This document shows, one piece after another, positions 1 to 9,991 of a stretch of 64,000 nt of DNA. The notes below the pieces were generated by a model. That model was not told the DNA's origin. It was given only the letters and a program-made list of their open reading frames with translations, and ran no database searches. Origin of the DNA: an uncultured Paraburkholderia sp. (GTDB taxonomy: Bacteria; Pseudomonadota; Gammaproteobacteria; Burkholderiales; Burkholderiaceae); NCBI GenBank assembly GCA_940746715.1, contig CALNWN010000003.1:372001-436000 (forward strand). The letters run 5' to 3'. The position numbers and the translations under genes were made by a program. Position 1 is the first letter of the stretch. Each line of letters begins with the position of its first letter.

Positions 1-315
1 AAGAAGCCAGCGCAGAAGCTGTATGCGCTCGACGAAGGCGAGCTCGAAGCGATTATCGACAAGCTGCGCAAGGACGGCGTGCGCGAGACGCAATGGTCGA
101 TCAGCCGCTTTAAGGGCCTCGGCGAAATGAGCGCCGAGCAACTCTGGGATACAACGATGAACCCGGACACGCGGCGTCTCACGCCGGTCGCGCTCGGCGA
201 GCTCGACTACGACACCACGGTCGCGCGCATGACCATGCTGATGGGCAAGGGCGAAGCGGCGTCGCGGCGCAGCTGGCTCGAAGAAAAGGGCAACGAGGTG
301 GAAGCGGACATTTGA
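1..315 (+). CDS. parE: DNA topoisomerase IV subunit B, C-terminal end (5' end outside window)
   Basis: Only the last 104 codons are present, reading in frame from base 1 to a TGA stop at 313-315. The motif RFKGLGEMSAEQLWDTTM near the start is typical of the C-terminal TOPRIM/B-subunit region of GyrB and ParE. ParC follows 54 bp downstream, which points to ParE rather than GyrB. ParE supplies the ATPase half of topoisomerase IV, which decatenates daughter chromosomes. No lesion is seen in the part available. Confidence 0.93.
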   Translation, partial: KKPAQKLYALDEGELEAIIDKLRKDGVRETQWSISRFKGLGEMSAEQLWDTTMNPDTRRLTPVALGELDYDTTVARMTMLMGKGEAASRRSWLEEKGNEVEADI

Positions 316-369
316 GCGGCATAAGCGCTCCCGCACGACACTTCACGCCAAACACGATACGGATTCCAG

Positions 370-2706
370 ATGGACGACGATAACACTCTCGACCTTTTCA
401 CCGAGCCGCCGCCCGAAGGCGACTTCCTCACGCTCGGCAATTACGCGGAAGGCGCCTATCTTCAGTACGCAGTGAGCGTGGTGAAGGGGCGCGCGCTGCC
501 CGACGTCTGCGACGGGCAGAAGCCCGTGCAGCGGCGCATCCTCTACGCAATGAACGAGCTTGGCCTAAGCGACAACGCCAAGCCAGTCAAGTCGGCGCGC
601 GTGGTGGGCGACGTGATCGGTAAGTATCATCCGCATGGCGACCAGTCGGCGTACGACGCGCTCGTGCGTCTCGCGCAAGACTTTGCGATGCGCTATCCGC
701 TTATCGACGGGCAGGGCAATTTCGGCTCGCGCGACGGCGACGGCGCCGCGGCCATGCGATACACCGAAGCGCGCCTCACGCCGATCTCGAAGCTCCTGCT
801 CGACGAAATCGATCAGGGCACGGTCGATTTCATGCCGAACTACGACGGCGTCGAACAGGAGCCGCGCCAACTGCCCGCGCGCCTGCCGTTCCTCCTGCTC
901 AACGGCGCGTCGGGCATTGCCGTGGGCCTCGCCACGGAGATTCCCTCGCACAATCTGCGCGAAGTCGCGGCAGCCACGGTCGCGATGATCCGCAATCCAA
1001 AGATCGTACACGCGGACCTGATGCAGCACATGCCGGGGCCTGATTTCCCCGGCGGCGGCCAGATCATTTCGAGTGAAGCGGAAATCGCGGCGGCGTATGA
1101 GAGCGGCCGCGGCAGCCTGAAAGTGCGCGCCCGCTGGAAGATCGAGGACCTCGCGCGCGGCCAGTGGCAACTGGTTATCACCGAATTGCCGCCGAACACG
1201 GCTGCGCAGAAGGTGCTCGAAGAAATCGAGGAGCAGACCAACCCGAAGATCAAGCTCGGCAAGAAGGCGCTCACGCCCGAGCAGTTGCAGGCGAAGCAAA
1301 CCATGCTCAGTCTGCTCGACGCGGTGCGCGACGAGTCCGGCAAGGACGCGCCCGTGCGTCTTGTGTTCGAGCCAAAGTCGAGCCGCATCGATCAGACGGA
1401 GTTTGTCAACACGCTGCTCGCGCATACGAGCCTGGAGTCGAACGCGTCGCTGAATCTCGTGATGGTGGGCGGCGACGGCCGGCCGCGCCAGAAGGGCTTG
1501 AGCGAAATCCTGCACGAGTGGATCGCGTTCCGCTTCGCCACGGTCACGCGCCGCACGCGTCATCGGTTGACTAAGGTGGACGACCGGATCCACATCCTCG
1601 AAGGCCGGATGATCGTCTATCTGAACATCGACGAGGTCATCCGCATCATTCGCGAGTCCGACGAACCGAAGGTCGCGCTGATGGCCGCGTTCGGGCTGTC
1701 GGACCGGCAGGCCGACGACATCCTCGAAATCCGGCTGCGGCAGTTGGCGCGGCTCGAAAAGATCAAGATCGAGAAAGAACTCGCGGAGCTGCGCGACGAG
1801 AAGGCGAAGCTCGAGGAACTGCTCGCAAGCGAACCGGCGATGAAGCGTCTGCTCATCAAGGAAATCGAAGCCGACGCGAAGCAATACGGCGACGAGCGCC
1901 GCACGCTCATCCAGCAGGAAAAGCGCGCCACGTATGAGGCGCGCGTGATCGACGAACCGGTCACGGTCGTGGTCTCGCAAAAGGGCTGGGTGCGCGCGCT
2001 GAAGGGCCACGGTCTCGACACGGCCGGCTTCACGTTCAAGGCCGGCGACGGTCTGTACGCCGCGTTCCAGTGCCGCACGCCGGATACGCTCATCGCGTGG
2101 GGCAGCAACGGGCGCGTGTATTCGGTCGCGGTGGCGTTGCTGCCGGGCGGCCGCGGCGACGGCATGCCGGTCACGTCGCTGATCGAGCTGGAGTCGGGCA
2201 GCCATCTGATGCATTACTACGCGGCCGCCGCGGACCAAGCCCTGCTGCTCGCGTCGAGCAACGGCTTTGGCTTCATCGCGAAGGTCGGCGACATGGTGAG
2301 CCGCGTGAAAGCGGGCAAGTCGTTCATGACCATCGACGCGGGCGCCGCGCCGCTCGCGCCCATGCCGATGCTGCCGGACGCCACCCAGGTGGCGTGTCTG
2401 TCGTCCACGGGGCGCCTGCTCGTGTTCGGCATCGACGAAATGAAGACGCTGTCGGGCGGCGGACGCGGCGTCACGCTGATGGCGCTCGACGACAAGGAAA
2501 CGCTGGTGCAGGCGCTCGCCATCAATGCGGCGGGCGTCATGCTGATCGGCGCGCGTCGCGGCGGCCGGCTGGACGAAGAAAAGCTGAGCGGCGCCGCGCT
2601 GGCCGCACACGTGGGCAAGCGGGCACGCAAGGGCCGTGCGCCGGAGAGCAAGTTGAAGCTCGAAGGCATGCGTCCAGCGCTCGCAACTGACGAAGTTTCA
2701 TGTTGA
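370..2706 (+). CDS. parC: DNA topoisomerase IV subunit A
   Basis: A 778-residue reading frame, close to the usual ParC length. The N-terminal breakage-reunion domain has QRRILYAM near residue 55 and the catalytic tyrosine in MRYTEARL near residue 130. A charged coiled-coil region lies around residues 440-520. The C-terminal part resembles the DNA-wrapping beta-pinwheel domain. It lies 54 bp downstream of parE, probably as one operon. ParC cleaves and rejoins DNA and works with ParE to unlink replicated chromosomes. The frame is clean for 2.3 kb, in contrast with the damaged genes that follow. I see no strong Shine-Dalgarno sequence. Confidence 0.96.
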   Translation: MDDDNTLDLFTEPPPEGDFLTLGNYAEGAYLQYAVSVVKGRALPDVCDGQKPVQRRILYAMNELGLSDNAKPVKSARVVGDVIGKYHPHGDQSAYDALVRLAQDFAMRYPLIDGQGNFGSRDGDGAAAMRYTEARLTPISKLLLDEIDQGTVDFMPNYDGVEQEPRQLPARLPFLLLNGASGIAVGLATEIPSHNLREVAAATVAMIRNPKIVHADLMQHMPGPDFPGGGQIISSEAEIAAAYESGRGSLKVRARWKIEDLARGQWQLVITELPPNTAAQKVLEEIEEQTNPKIKLGKKALTPEQLQAKQTMLSLLDAVRDESGKDAPVRLVFEPKSSRIDQTEFVNTLLAHTSLESNASLNLVMVGGDGRPRQKGLSEILHEWIAFRFATVTRRTRHRLTKVDDRIHILEGRMIVYLNIDEVIRIIRESDEPKVALMAAFGLSDRQADDILEIRLRQLARLEKIKIEKELAELRDEKAKLEELLASEPAMKRLLIKEIEADAKQYGDERRTLIQQEKRATYEARVIDEPVTVVVSQKGWVRALKGHGLDTAGFTFKAGDGLYAAFQCRTPDTLIAWGSNGRVYSVAVALLPGGRGDGMPVTSLIELESGSHLMHYYAAAADQALLLASSNGFGFIAKVGDMVSRVKAGKSFMTIDAGAAPLAPMPMLPDATQVACLSSTGRLLVFGIDEMKTLSGGGRGVTLMALDDKETLVQALAINAAGVMLIGARRGGRLDEEKLSGAALAAHVGKRARKGRAPESKLKLEGMRPALATDEVSC

Positions 2707-3005
2707 AAACGGCCGGCGTCTGCTAGCATGCGAGGCGCTGGCCGTGCGCAGTAACGGCAGTAACAGTAGTCACAGGCGCAGCAAGATGCGGCAAATCCGG
2801 GGGCGGCCTCATGGTGTCGCGTGGAAGTGCCAGGTGGCGGCACTTCGTCGAGACATCAGGCGCGCTGCAATAACAACAAGAAAAACGACAGAAGCCATGA
2901 GCGTTCTGGAACTGCACGCAGGGCGTGTGGTCGAACGCGCTCAATAGCCGCTGCTCAAAGCGTTGGGCGTAAGCGGCGCGGCATCGTCGGAGAGGAAAAC
3001 ACAAC

Positions 3006-3464
3006 ATGAACAAGGCTATCGAACTCGCGCTCTTTCTACATCTGCTCCCAGTCGCGGTGTGGGTGGGCGGGATGGTCTTCGCGCATTTCTGCTTGCGCCC
3101 GGCAATGGCCGATCTCTCGCCGTAATTGCGCCTGCCTTTGTGGGAGTCGGTGTTCGGCCGATTTTTCAATTGGGTCGCGGCTTCGGTGCTCGTCATTCTG
3201 CTGAGCGGCGGCTTCCTGCTGATGCAGTTCGGCGGCGGTCACGCCACGTGGCCATTGCATGCCATGGCCGGTCTCGGCATCGTCATGATGCTCATTTTTG
3301 GGCATATCCGTTTTGCCGTGTTTCCGCGCATTCGCCGCGCCGTGCAAGCGCAGAAATGGCCTGACGGCGCGCAGGCGGTCGGCACGATCCGGCGTCTCGT
3401 GCTGGTCAACATCGTGTTGGGTGTGGTGACGGTCGGCTTCGCCGTGCTGTCGCGCGGATTCTGA
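3006..3464 (+). pseudogene. CopD-family membrane protein, interrupted by an in-frame stop
   Basis: ATG at 3006 follows an AGAGG ribosome-binding site. Reading continues in a single frame to 3464, except for a TAA at 3123-3125 after residue 39 (...MADLSP*LRLPLW...). The two halves together give a protein of about 150 residues with hydrophobic segments and the early motif HLLPVAVWVGGMVFAHF, as in small CopD-family membrane proteins of beta-proteobacteria. Relatives have glutamine near this point, so CAA to TAA is the simplest explanation. There is no frameshift. It could be a recent nonsense mutation or a single-base error. Confidence 0.75.
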
Positions 3465-3533
3465 CGCGGCCCGTGAGCGACCGCGGCGCCGCGGACGTTG
3501 CGCGCGTCACCAAAGCGTCGCCCGCCAGCGACA

Positions 3534-4287
3534 CTAAGCCCGCGCCCCATACGCAAGCCACAGCCGGCACACCACCGCCACCGTGCCGTACACCGCGTAG
3601 ACCGGCAGCTTGAGCTTGCCGAAGCATATCGCTGAAAAGAACGCGGTGATCAGATAGACCGGCTGCAGCGGCACACGTCCGGCGATACGCAGCACGGCGA
3701 CAGCGAGGAACGCGGTCGTGACCGCGCGCAGAATCCGCATGCCGTGTTCGAAACGCGGGTTCATCTTCAACTGATGCAGATGCCGCTGCGCAAGCACGAC
3801 GAGGCAGCCCGACGGCACGAACAGCGCCAGCGTGGCGAAGACCGCGCCCGGCCAGCCGTCGACGAGATAGCCGAAGAACGGCACCACATTCAGCAGCGGT
3901 CCCGGCGAGATCGGCGACAACGAAAAAGCCAGCGTGAAGTCGTTCTCCGAGATGCCAATCGTCGGCGTGACGAACAAGGTCTTCAGCACCGGCAAGGCGG
4001 AAAAGCCGCCGCCGAAGAGCGTCATGCCCGCGCCCGCGAGCCGCGGCCACAGCAGCGCGAGATCGAAGCGATGCGGCAGCGGCAGCGCGAACAACAGCAC
4101 GAACGCGCACAGCATGCCGAGTATCTGCCAGTCGCCGCGCGCGAACGACACCGCGAAGCGCGTGCTGCGCACCGGACTGACACCGCCCAGCCGGTGCCGA
4201 AGGCCGCGCTCAGCATCAGCACATAAGCGGCGGGGCTGTGTGCGCAAAGAAAAGCGCGAAGCAGCCGACCACCGCCGCGGTCCATTC
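3534..4287 (-). pseudogene. chrA: Chromate transporter ChrA, C-terminal remnant
   Basis: The longest piece (3534 to about 4190) encodes the second CHR domain: LFGGGFSALPVLKTLF, then LSPISPGPLLNVVPFFGY, and several membrane helices. Intact ChrA proteins have two CHR halves. Here only the end of the linker (TAAVVGCFALFFAH, about 4240-4281) and the second half remain. At least two frame changes separate the linker from the second domain (about 4150-4240). The upstream half is missing and replaced in frame by a GGDEF gene at about 4282-4290. ChrA exports or takes up chromate across the inner membrane; this remnant cannot be functional. Confidence 0.8.
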
Positions 4288-5385
4288 GAGCTTGCCGCGG
4301 TTGGCCGGCTGCGCGACTTCTTGACGCAGCGTGCGCAAGGTGGCGTAGCGATTGCGCAGGCCGGTCAGCAGATCGTATTCGACGAGGTGCGTCATTTCGC
4401 GCTCGCGGCCGAGTAGCTTGCCGATCAGGCCGGTCGCCACCGCGAAGAAGCTCAGCATGGCGAGCGAGATGAAACCCGCCATCAGCAGATAGACGTTGCG
4501 CGTGTGGTTGTAGTCCGCGAATTCTTCCGCTTGCGACAGACCCACGAGCACGCCGAGCGGATAGCCGTCGATATGCCGGTAGGAGACGATGCGCGTGACG
4601 TTGTCGATGGAATCGACATACGTGCCCGAAACATGCTCCGAAGTCGGATAGGAGCCGCTTGCCGAAAAGGTGCCCGTCGCGTTCACGACATTGCCCGTGC
4701 GCCGCGCGAGCACCGTGCCGTTGTCCGAGATCACGGCAATCACGCCTTCGCGGCCGATTGCCGCGTTGTTGTAAAAGTCGCTCGTGAAATAGCTCGGATC
4801 TTCGGACACCACCACGACGCCTGCGAACGAGCCGTCCGGATGATTGAGACGGCGCGTCATCTGCAGCGTCCAGTGACCCGACACGCGGCCGAGCACCGGC
4901 TTGCTGATATACAGCTGATCGTCGTTTTCGTGCTCGTGGACCTTGAAGTGCTCGCGGTCCGACAGATCGATGCGTTTGGGATTGAGCTCGGCCGTGTTGG
5001 CGATCAGCTTGCCGTGCTCGTCGATCAACGACACCTGCACGAGCGTCTTGCTTTGCACGACGCCTTTTTCGACGGTGCTGGCAAGGTCGAAATGCCCCGG
5101 CGTTTTCTCGAACTCGTATTTGACGAAGCGGGTGATCTGATCGACCTGGTGAATCGCCTTGATCGTATGCTGTTCGAGCGCCGCCGAAAGAATCGCGGCA
5201 GATGCCATGGCTTCGCGGTAGGTGGCCTCTTTTTCGACCGAAAGACGCGCGAAGATGACCGTCCAAAGCAGGATCAGCACAAGTACGCCGAGCGCGGGAA
5301 TGGCGAGCAACGCGCGCCGTCGCGACGCGGCGGGATCGCGGCGGCCGGGAGCTTCGCGCTGATCGGAGAAGCGGGGTTTGCTCAT
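4288..5385 (-). pseudogene. Cache/GGDEF signalling protein, truncated inside GGDEF and fused to chrA
   Basis: ATG at 5385 (MSKPRFSDQ...). A membrane helix lies at about residues 25-46, a periplasmic double-Cache-type sensor at about 50-290, and a second helix at about 298-321. The start of a GGDEF domain (VEYDLLTGLRNRYATL) follows from about 333. The GGDEF signature itself is absent, because at about residue 366 the sequence passes into chromate-transporter sequence. The fused frame ends at 4216. The family makes cyclic di-GMP in response to ligands; no cyclase activity is expected here. The sensor part is free of lesions for about 1 kb. Confidence 0.82.
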
Positions 5386-5897
5386 CAGGCGGCCCGTACC
5401 CAGCTGCCGGCCGGTTGCGAACACGAGAGCGTCGACTGCGCTGTTTTCATGGGTGGCTGCATGGAGTTGCCGGAACTGCTGCGCAAGAAGAAGGGGCGTG
5501 GCTGGGCGCCTGATCGTTCGCACCGTGTCGGGTACGTTTCGATATTACTTAATGCCACTGGATTAAGGAAGGGTCCGGGCATCGGGTATACGCGGGCGCT
5601 GTCTGCGGCCTTCGGCACGCTGTTTTGCAGCCTGTTTTCAGGGCTTTTTGAGGCTCCGTCCGCAAGTGTGCCGCGAAGTTCGCCGCAAAGTCCGGCGCAT
5701 GCACTGTCAGGCGGCGAACCGGCGCATGCAGGCGATCGTACGCGGGCGGTCGTGAGGTTCGGATGGTCCATCGAAATTCGGCGTTCCGGCATGTCGGCTT
5801 ATGCGTGCGTGGCCTTCGTCAGGCAGGATTCGTTATGCAAGTTGCATCGCGCGAGCGCGGCAAGCGGCGTTTTGTGGCTAAACGTGTTTAAGCGTGG
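5386..5897. other. Gap without recognisable gene
   Basis: About 510 bp between the GGDEF remnant and the PhzF-like gene. I see no convincing gene, RNA or repeat. It must hold the leftward promoter of the GGDEF gene, but no clear -35/-10 pair stands out. Confidence 0.5.
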
Positions 5898-6881
5898 CTA
5901 AATGAGGCAAGTCGCGTGCGGCTTACGTGACCGCTTTGCTATTGCTTCAGCAGGCCCGGCACAAAGCAAGCAAACGATGGGCCGGTCACGGCATCCGGAA
6001 CGTACCGTCACCGACGATCCGCCGATCCATGTCTTGCCGTTTGCGTCGTCATAGCGAACGAAGACCTGGCCGGCGCGCCCAAGCGCGGTACCCTGGCGTG
6101 CCGTATAGCTCGCGCCGGGCCGCAGATTCTGCGCGCTCAGCAAGCCGGCCAGCGCCGCATTCGCACTGCCCGTCACCGGGTCTTCGCCGACGCCGAACGC
6201 ACCGCCCGTCATCAGGCAGCGCACTTCGAAGGTGGCGGGGCCGCCCGCCTCGTGTGGACCATACGCGGCAACGCCGAGCGCGCCGACCGCTTCCACGATC
6301 TGCGCGAGCGCCGCCGCATCCGGTTCGAGCGCGAGGCAATCGCGCGCGGAATTCATTCCCACGACGAGCCACGGCGCGCCGTTGTCGACGGCACAGGGCA
6401 GGGCGCTGAAGTCGATTGCGTCGCTACGCAAAGCCGTAGAAAGTGCAGGGAATTGTCGTTCTGACAAAGGTGCGATGCGCGCGGGCGGCGCGGCAAAGGC
6501 CCACGCGTCGAGTCCGTCGTCCGGCTCACCTGCGGCGCACTGCTGCAATTGCACGAGCCCCACGCCGCATTGCTGGATGAGCCTGCCCGGCTGCTTCGGC
6601 TGATAACCGCTGTCGAGGAGCGCATGCGCACTGCCGAGCGTCGGGTGACCTGCAAACGGCAGTTCGCCGTGAGTCGTGAAGATGCGCACGCGATAGTCGG
6701 CGGCCGGGTCGGTCGGCTGCGACAGGAAAGTTGTTTCGGACAGATTGGTCCAGTGCGCGATGGCCTGCATCTGATCGGCGCTGAGCGCGTCGGCGTCGAA
6801 CACGACGGCGAGCGGATTGCCTTTGAACGGCACCGACGTGAATACGTCGACCTGTTTGAAACGAACGGTGTTGGCGGGCAT
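5898..6881 (-). CDS. PhzF-family isomerase/epimerase-like protein, C-terminus probably altered
   Basis: Starts MPANTVRFKQVDVFTSVPFKG and carries the family's GNPLAVVFDAD, LSETTFL and GELPFAGHPTLGSAHALL motifs. The second half has MTGGAFGVGEDPVTGSAN, also typical. PhzF-like enzymes isomerise small acids through an active-site glutamate. After the last conserved strand (KTWIGG) the frame runs on about 38 residues without family resemblance. Another frame there gives a natural-looking end (GDGTFRMP then TGA at 5986-5988). A small deletion near the 3' end is therefore likely, leaving the enzyme core intact. The physiological substrate is unknown. Confidence 0.75.
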   Translation of the reverse strand: MPANTVRFKQVDVFTSVPFKGNPLAVVFDADALSADQMQAIAHWTNLSETTFLSQPTDPAADYRVRIFTTHGELPFAGHPTLGSAHALLDSGYQPKQPGRLIQQCGVGLVQLQQCAAGEPDDGLDAWAFAAPPARIAPLSERQFPALSTALRSDAIDFSALPCAVDNGAPWLVVGMNSARDCLALEPDAAALAQIVEAVGALGVAAYGPHEAGGPATFEVRCLMTGGAFGVGEDPVTGSANAALAGLLSAQNLRPGASYTARQGTALGRAGQVFVRYDDANGKTWIGGSSVTVRSGCRDRPIVCLLCAGPAEAIAKRSRKPHATCLI

Positions 6882-6967
6882 CGGGCGCGGTCCGGCGATT
6901 CCTGTGGTTGATATGGTTCGCGGATTCTATCCGCTGCAGCCGGAACGATCCACCTCGCCACAAATGC

Positions 6968-7004
6968 AAAACGCGCCGCGGGTGCCTGCACCTCGCGACG
7001 CGTT
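6968..7004 (-). terminator. Probable terminator of the ridA-like gene
   Basis: Imperfect GC-rich hairpin (AACGCG-CCGCG-GGTGC against GCACC-TCGCG-ACGCGTT). It is followed on the minus strand by TTTT, about 65 bp beyond the ridA stop. This fits an intrinsic terminator for leftward transcription. Confidence 0.5.
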
Positions 7005-7070
7005 CTGTCTGGCGCCCGGTCGAGCCGGGCCAAGCCATCGTAAAACCGGGTGAGTCTGCCGGACGCCAGG

Positions 7071-7534
7071 TTATTCGACTTCGGCGATCATCTCGATCTC
7101 GACGCATGCGCCGAGCGGAATCTGCGCGACGCCGAATGCCGAACGCGCATGCTTGCCGCGCTCGCCGAACACATCGGCGATCAGTTCGGACGCGCCGTTC
7201 GTGACGAGATGCTGTCGGTGAAATCGAGCGTGGAGTTCACGAGGCTCATCAGCTTGACGATGCGCTTCACGCGGTTCAGGTCGCCCACATGGGCGTGCAG
7301 GGTGGCGAGCAGGTCCACTGCAATGGAACGCGCGGCAAGCTTGCCTTCCTCGGTGTTCAGATCGGCGCCGAGCTTGCCGGCCCAGACCTTGCCTTCTTTC
7401 TTCGCGATGTGGCCGGACAGGTACACCGTATTGCCGCTTTGCGCGCTCATCACATAAGCGGCTGCCGGCGCGCCGGCGATCGGCAGTTCGATGCCCAGTT
7501 CCTTGAGCTTGTCGTACACATTCGTTTGAGCCAT
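7071..7534 (-). pseudogene. RidA/YjgF-family protein with a frameshift
   Basis: ATG at 7534 (MAQTNVYDKLKELGIELP). The first 107 residues match the YjgF/RidA fold (YVMSAQSGNTVYLSGHIAKK; VKLMSLVNSTLDFTD). At about 7220-7224 one base is missing. The downstream frame continues with the expected end (HLVTNGASELIADVF through CVEIEMIAEVE) and stops at TAA 7071-7073. RidA proteins hydrolyse reactive enamine/imine intermediates released by PLP enzymes. The gene sits just downstream of a PLP aminotransferase, which fits such a role. Only one lesion is seen, so sequencing error is possible. Confidence 0.8.
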
Positions 7535-7589
7535 GTTGACCTCGGTCGGTAGTGAAAAACGGAGAAGCGGAGAAGCCGGACGCGCGGGC

Positions 7590-8810
7590 TTACACCTTCG
7601 CGCGGATCAGCGCGGCGAGGCGCGCGGCGCCTTCGTCGATCTTTGCAGGCGGCACCGTGACGAACGACAGACGCAACGTGTTGTGCTGCGCCTCGTTCGC
7701 GAAGAACGGACCGCCCGGCACGAATGCGACATTCTGCGCGACGGCTTCTTCCAGCAGCTTCATGCTGTCGATCTGCGCGGGCAGGTTCACCCAGATGAAC
7801 ATGCCGCCTTCCGGGCGATTCCACTTCACGCCTTCCGGCATGTAGCGTTCGAGCGCGGCCAGCATCGCCGCGCACTGCGCGCGATAGAGCTCGCGGATGG
7901 TCGGCACGTGCGTATCGAGAAAACCGTCCTTGACCACTTCATGCACGATGCGCTGCGTGAAGCTCGGCGTATGCAGATCGTTGGCCTGCTTGGCCTGCAC
8001 GAGTTTGAAGATCAGCTCTTCCGGCGCGATGATGTAGCCGACCCGCAGACCCGGCGCCAGCACCTTGGAGAACGAACCGAGGTGGACGATGTGGTCCGGC
8101 GCCATCGACAGTATGGTGGGCAGCGGTTTGCCCGCGTAGTCGAGTGCCCCGTAGGGATCGTCCTCGATCACCGGGAACGGCGCCGTCTTTGCGAATGCGG
8201 CGAGCGCGCGGCGGCGCTCGACCGGCAGGCGGCGCCCGGTCGGATTCCGGAAATTTGGTTGTGCGTACAACAGGCGCGCGCCGGCGGTGAGTTCGGGCGT
8301 GAGTCCTTCGGGGATCAGGCCCTGCTCGTCGGTTGGCACCTGGACGTAGCGCGGCTCGTACATGGAGAACGATTACAGCGCGCCGAGGTAGGTCGGCGTC
8401 TCGACGAGCAGCGGGCTTTGCGGACACACGAGCACCTTGCCGAGCAGATCGAGCGCCTGCTGCGAGCCGGTCGTGATCAGCACCTGCCTGCGTCGCGCGG
8501 ATCTGCACGCCGTTCACAGAATAGCGTTGCGCGACCCATTCTAGCGTTGCGCGACCCATTCGCGCAGCGGCGCGTAGCCTTCGGTCGCGCTGTACTGGAG
8601 CGCCGCGGCGGACGTGTCGCGCAGAATGCGGTCGGACGCTTCGCGCATGCGTTCAGCCGGGAAGGTGGCCGGCGAGGGCAGGCCGCCCGCGAACGAAATG
8701 ACTTCGGGCCGTTCCGTGACCTTGAGAATTTCGCGGATCGCCGAGCTCGTGAGCTCGCGTGCGCGTTCGGACAATTGCCACATGGGGGCTTTCAGGTCGC
8801 TTTGGTCCAT
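7590..8810 (-). pseudogene. PLP-dependent class I/II aminotransferase, multiply broken
   Basis: ATG at 8810 behind a good AGAGGAGACC site. The N-terminus (MDQSDLKAPMWQLSERARE; ISFAGGLPSPATFP) and the C-terminal two-thirds (ARLLYAQPNFRNPTGRRL; LGSFSKVLAPGLRVGY with the PLP lysine) are typical of a 2-aminoadipate-type aminotransferase. Three lesions are visible. A 20-bp tandem duplication at 8522-8561 creates a stop. A 1-bp insertion lies near 8485. A TAA at about 8374 stands where LGALQSFSM is expected (CAA to TAA). Several independent hits show a genuine pseudogene. The ridA-like gene follows 55 bp downstream, probably in the same transcript. Confidence 0.88.
8522..8561. repeat. 20-bp perfect tandem duplication
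   Basis: The unit tagcgttgcgcgacccattc occurs twice head to tail (8522-8541 and 8542-8561). It lies inside the aminotransferase pseudogene, shifts its frame and brings in a TAG on the minus strand after ...REWVAQR. Confidence 0.97.
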
Positions 8811-8886
8811 GGTCTCCTCTCTCTGGTGTCTCTGGAACCGGTCAAAACTTCGATTATCGCGCGAGTCGGCGACCCGCGCGCGCTGC

Positions 8887-9579
8887 TTATTTAAGGGTGC
8901 GTAGGCGCCGGGCGTTTCGAACTCGGCGATCAGCGCCGGCGGGCCGTCCGTCGCCTGCAACTGGATCAGATGCGCGGCGCCCAGCCACTGCAATTGCGCG
9001 GCCACCGTGTCGGCTTGCGGATGCAGGCCCTTCAACGATTTGAGCGCAATGCCGCTATCCGGCAGAAGCGCCGACGGGTGCCGCGCCGTGTCCCACTGAA
9101 TCAGGGACGGCAGCACGCCGTCGCCGGCGCCTTGCCAGGCGGGGAAGGCGCCGTCTTCCGGCACCGACAGGCCCCACGCGAAGTCGCCGCGCGTGAGCGG
9201 CACGATCGGCGGAATGCGCGACGGGTATTGCGCCTGCCACGTCGGCAGATGCTTCGGACGGTCGACGCGAACCACCCAATGCGACAGATACGGGCCGCTT
9301 TCGAGGCGCGCGGGTCGCCGGGTCGTCGAGCGCGAAGAGGCGCGGGCGCGGCGCGGCGTCCCGGGCCTTGCCGGCCGCGTCGGCTTGCGGGTCGATGGCG
9401 ATCACTTCCAGATAGGCGCCGCCCCACAGGTTCAGGAGCCGGTTGTGCGTGCGCATCGACGGATGCGCGCCGCCGCCGGCCGGCTTTGCGCCCAGCAGGT
9501 CGGCGACGTACTGCGTGCCCTCGTCGAGGGTGCGGGCGGAAACGACGAGATGATCGAGACGAAGCGGATGTGCGGTCAT
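8887..9579 (-). pseudogene. Glyoxalase_3-type VOC protein with frameshifts
   Basis: ATG at 9579 (MTAHPLRLDHLVVSARTLDE). The motif THNRLLNLWGGAYLEVIAID and the C-terminal region (about 8950-9300) match the Glyoxalase-like VOC family. Near 9310 two bases are missing from a CG run (DDPATRA / LESGPYLSHW lie in different frames). Near 8920 a further shift removes the natural TAA at 8887-8889, so the frame runs on into the aminotransferase. The family is of poorly defined function; metal-dependent lyase or isomerase chemistry is only a guess. The aminotransferase start is 77 bp downstream, suggesting a shared leftward operon. Confidence 0.75.
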
Positions 9580-9944
9580 TGCGGATCGAGGATACGGGTT
9601 TCTACGGTAGGCCGGCCCCGCTCCGTGTGCCGCTTGCGACGGGCGCCGGGGTCGTAAGCATAACCGTTCGCGCAGGCTGATTCGACGGACTGGCTGATGG
9701 AGCGGCGGCGCTTCTCCGTTGGCGTCTTTCCTCGCGGACGGCCGGCTGGTCACCGGCCGCTGGCCGCGCTTGCCGCCGGTACGGCTCATTTGCCGCCAAT
9801 CCAACTCATGGGCGGGCTTCGGCCACGGCGACTGGCCGCCCGAACCTTCCATGGTGACGCCCCGGCGAGCCTAGCGGAAAGGGTGGCCACGTTTCACCCG
9901 CCAACGCGTCTTCGTCGCAAATGTAACGGCGGGGACCGGCATAG
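9580..9944. other. Gap without recognisable gene
   Basis: About 365 bp between the divergent VOC and MocR genes. It contains a CGGCCGGCTGGTCACCGGCCG inverted repeat near 9738-9758 of unknown meaning. No gene is seen. Confidence 0.4.
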
Positions 9945-9980
9945 TAACGGTACAATCGATCTGATACCGTTCGGTACAGT
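9945..9980 (+). promoter_or_regulatory. Candidate MocR operator/promoter repeats
   Basis: CGGTACAAT (9948-9956) recurs as CGGTACAGT (9972-9980), a direct repeat 24 bp apart. AACGGTAC is also nearly mirrored by ATACCGTT between them. The block ends 11 bp before the ATG of a MocR-type regulator. MocR-family proteins often bind paired direct repeats at their own promoter, so autoregulation is a reasonable inference. Confidence 0.5.
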
Positions 9981-9991
9981 TGGAGCCCGTT

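Noticed and set aside
565..2610. Long open frame antisense to parC (about 680 codons)
   Set aside because: Arg/His/Asp-rich translation with no family resemblance; a usual by-product of GC-rich codon usage opposite a real gene.
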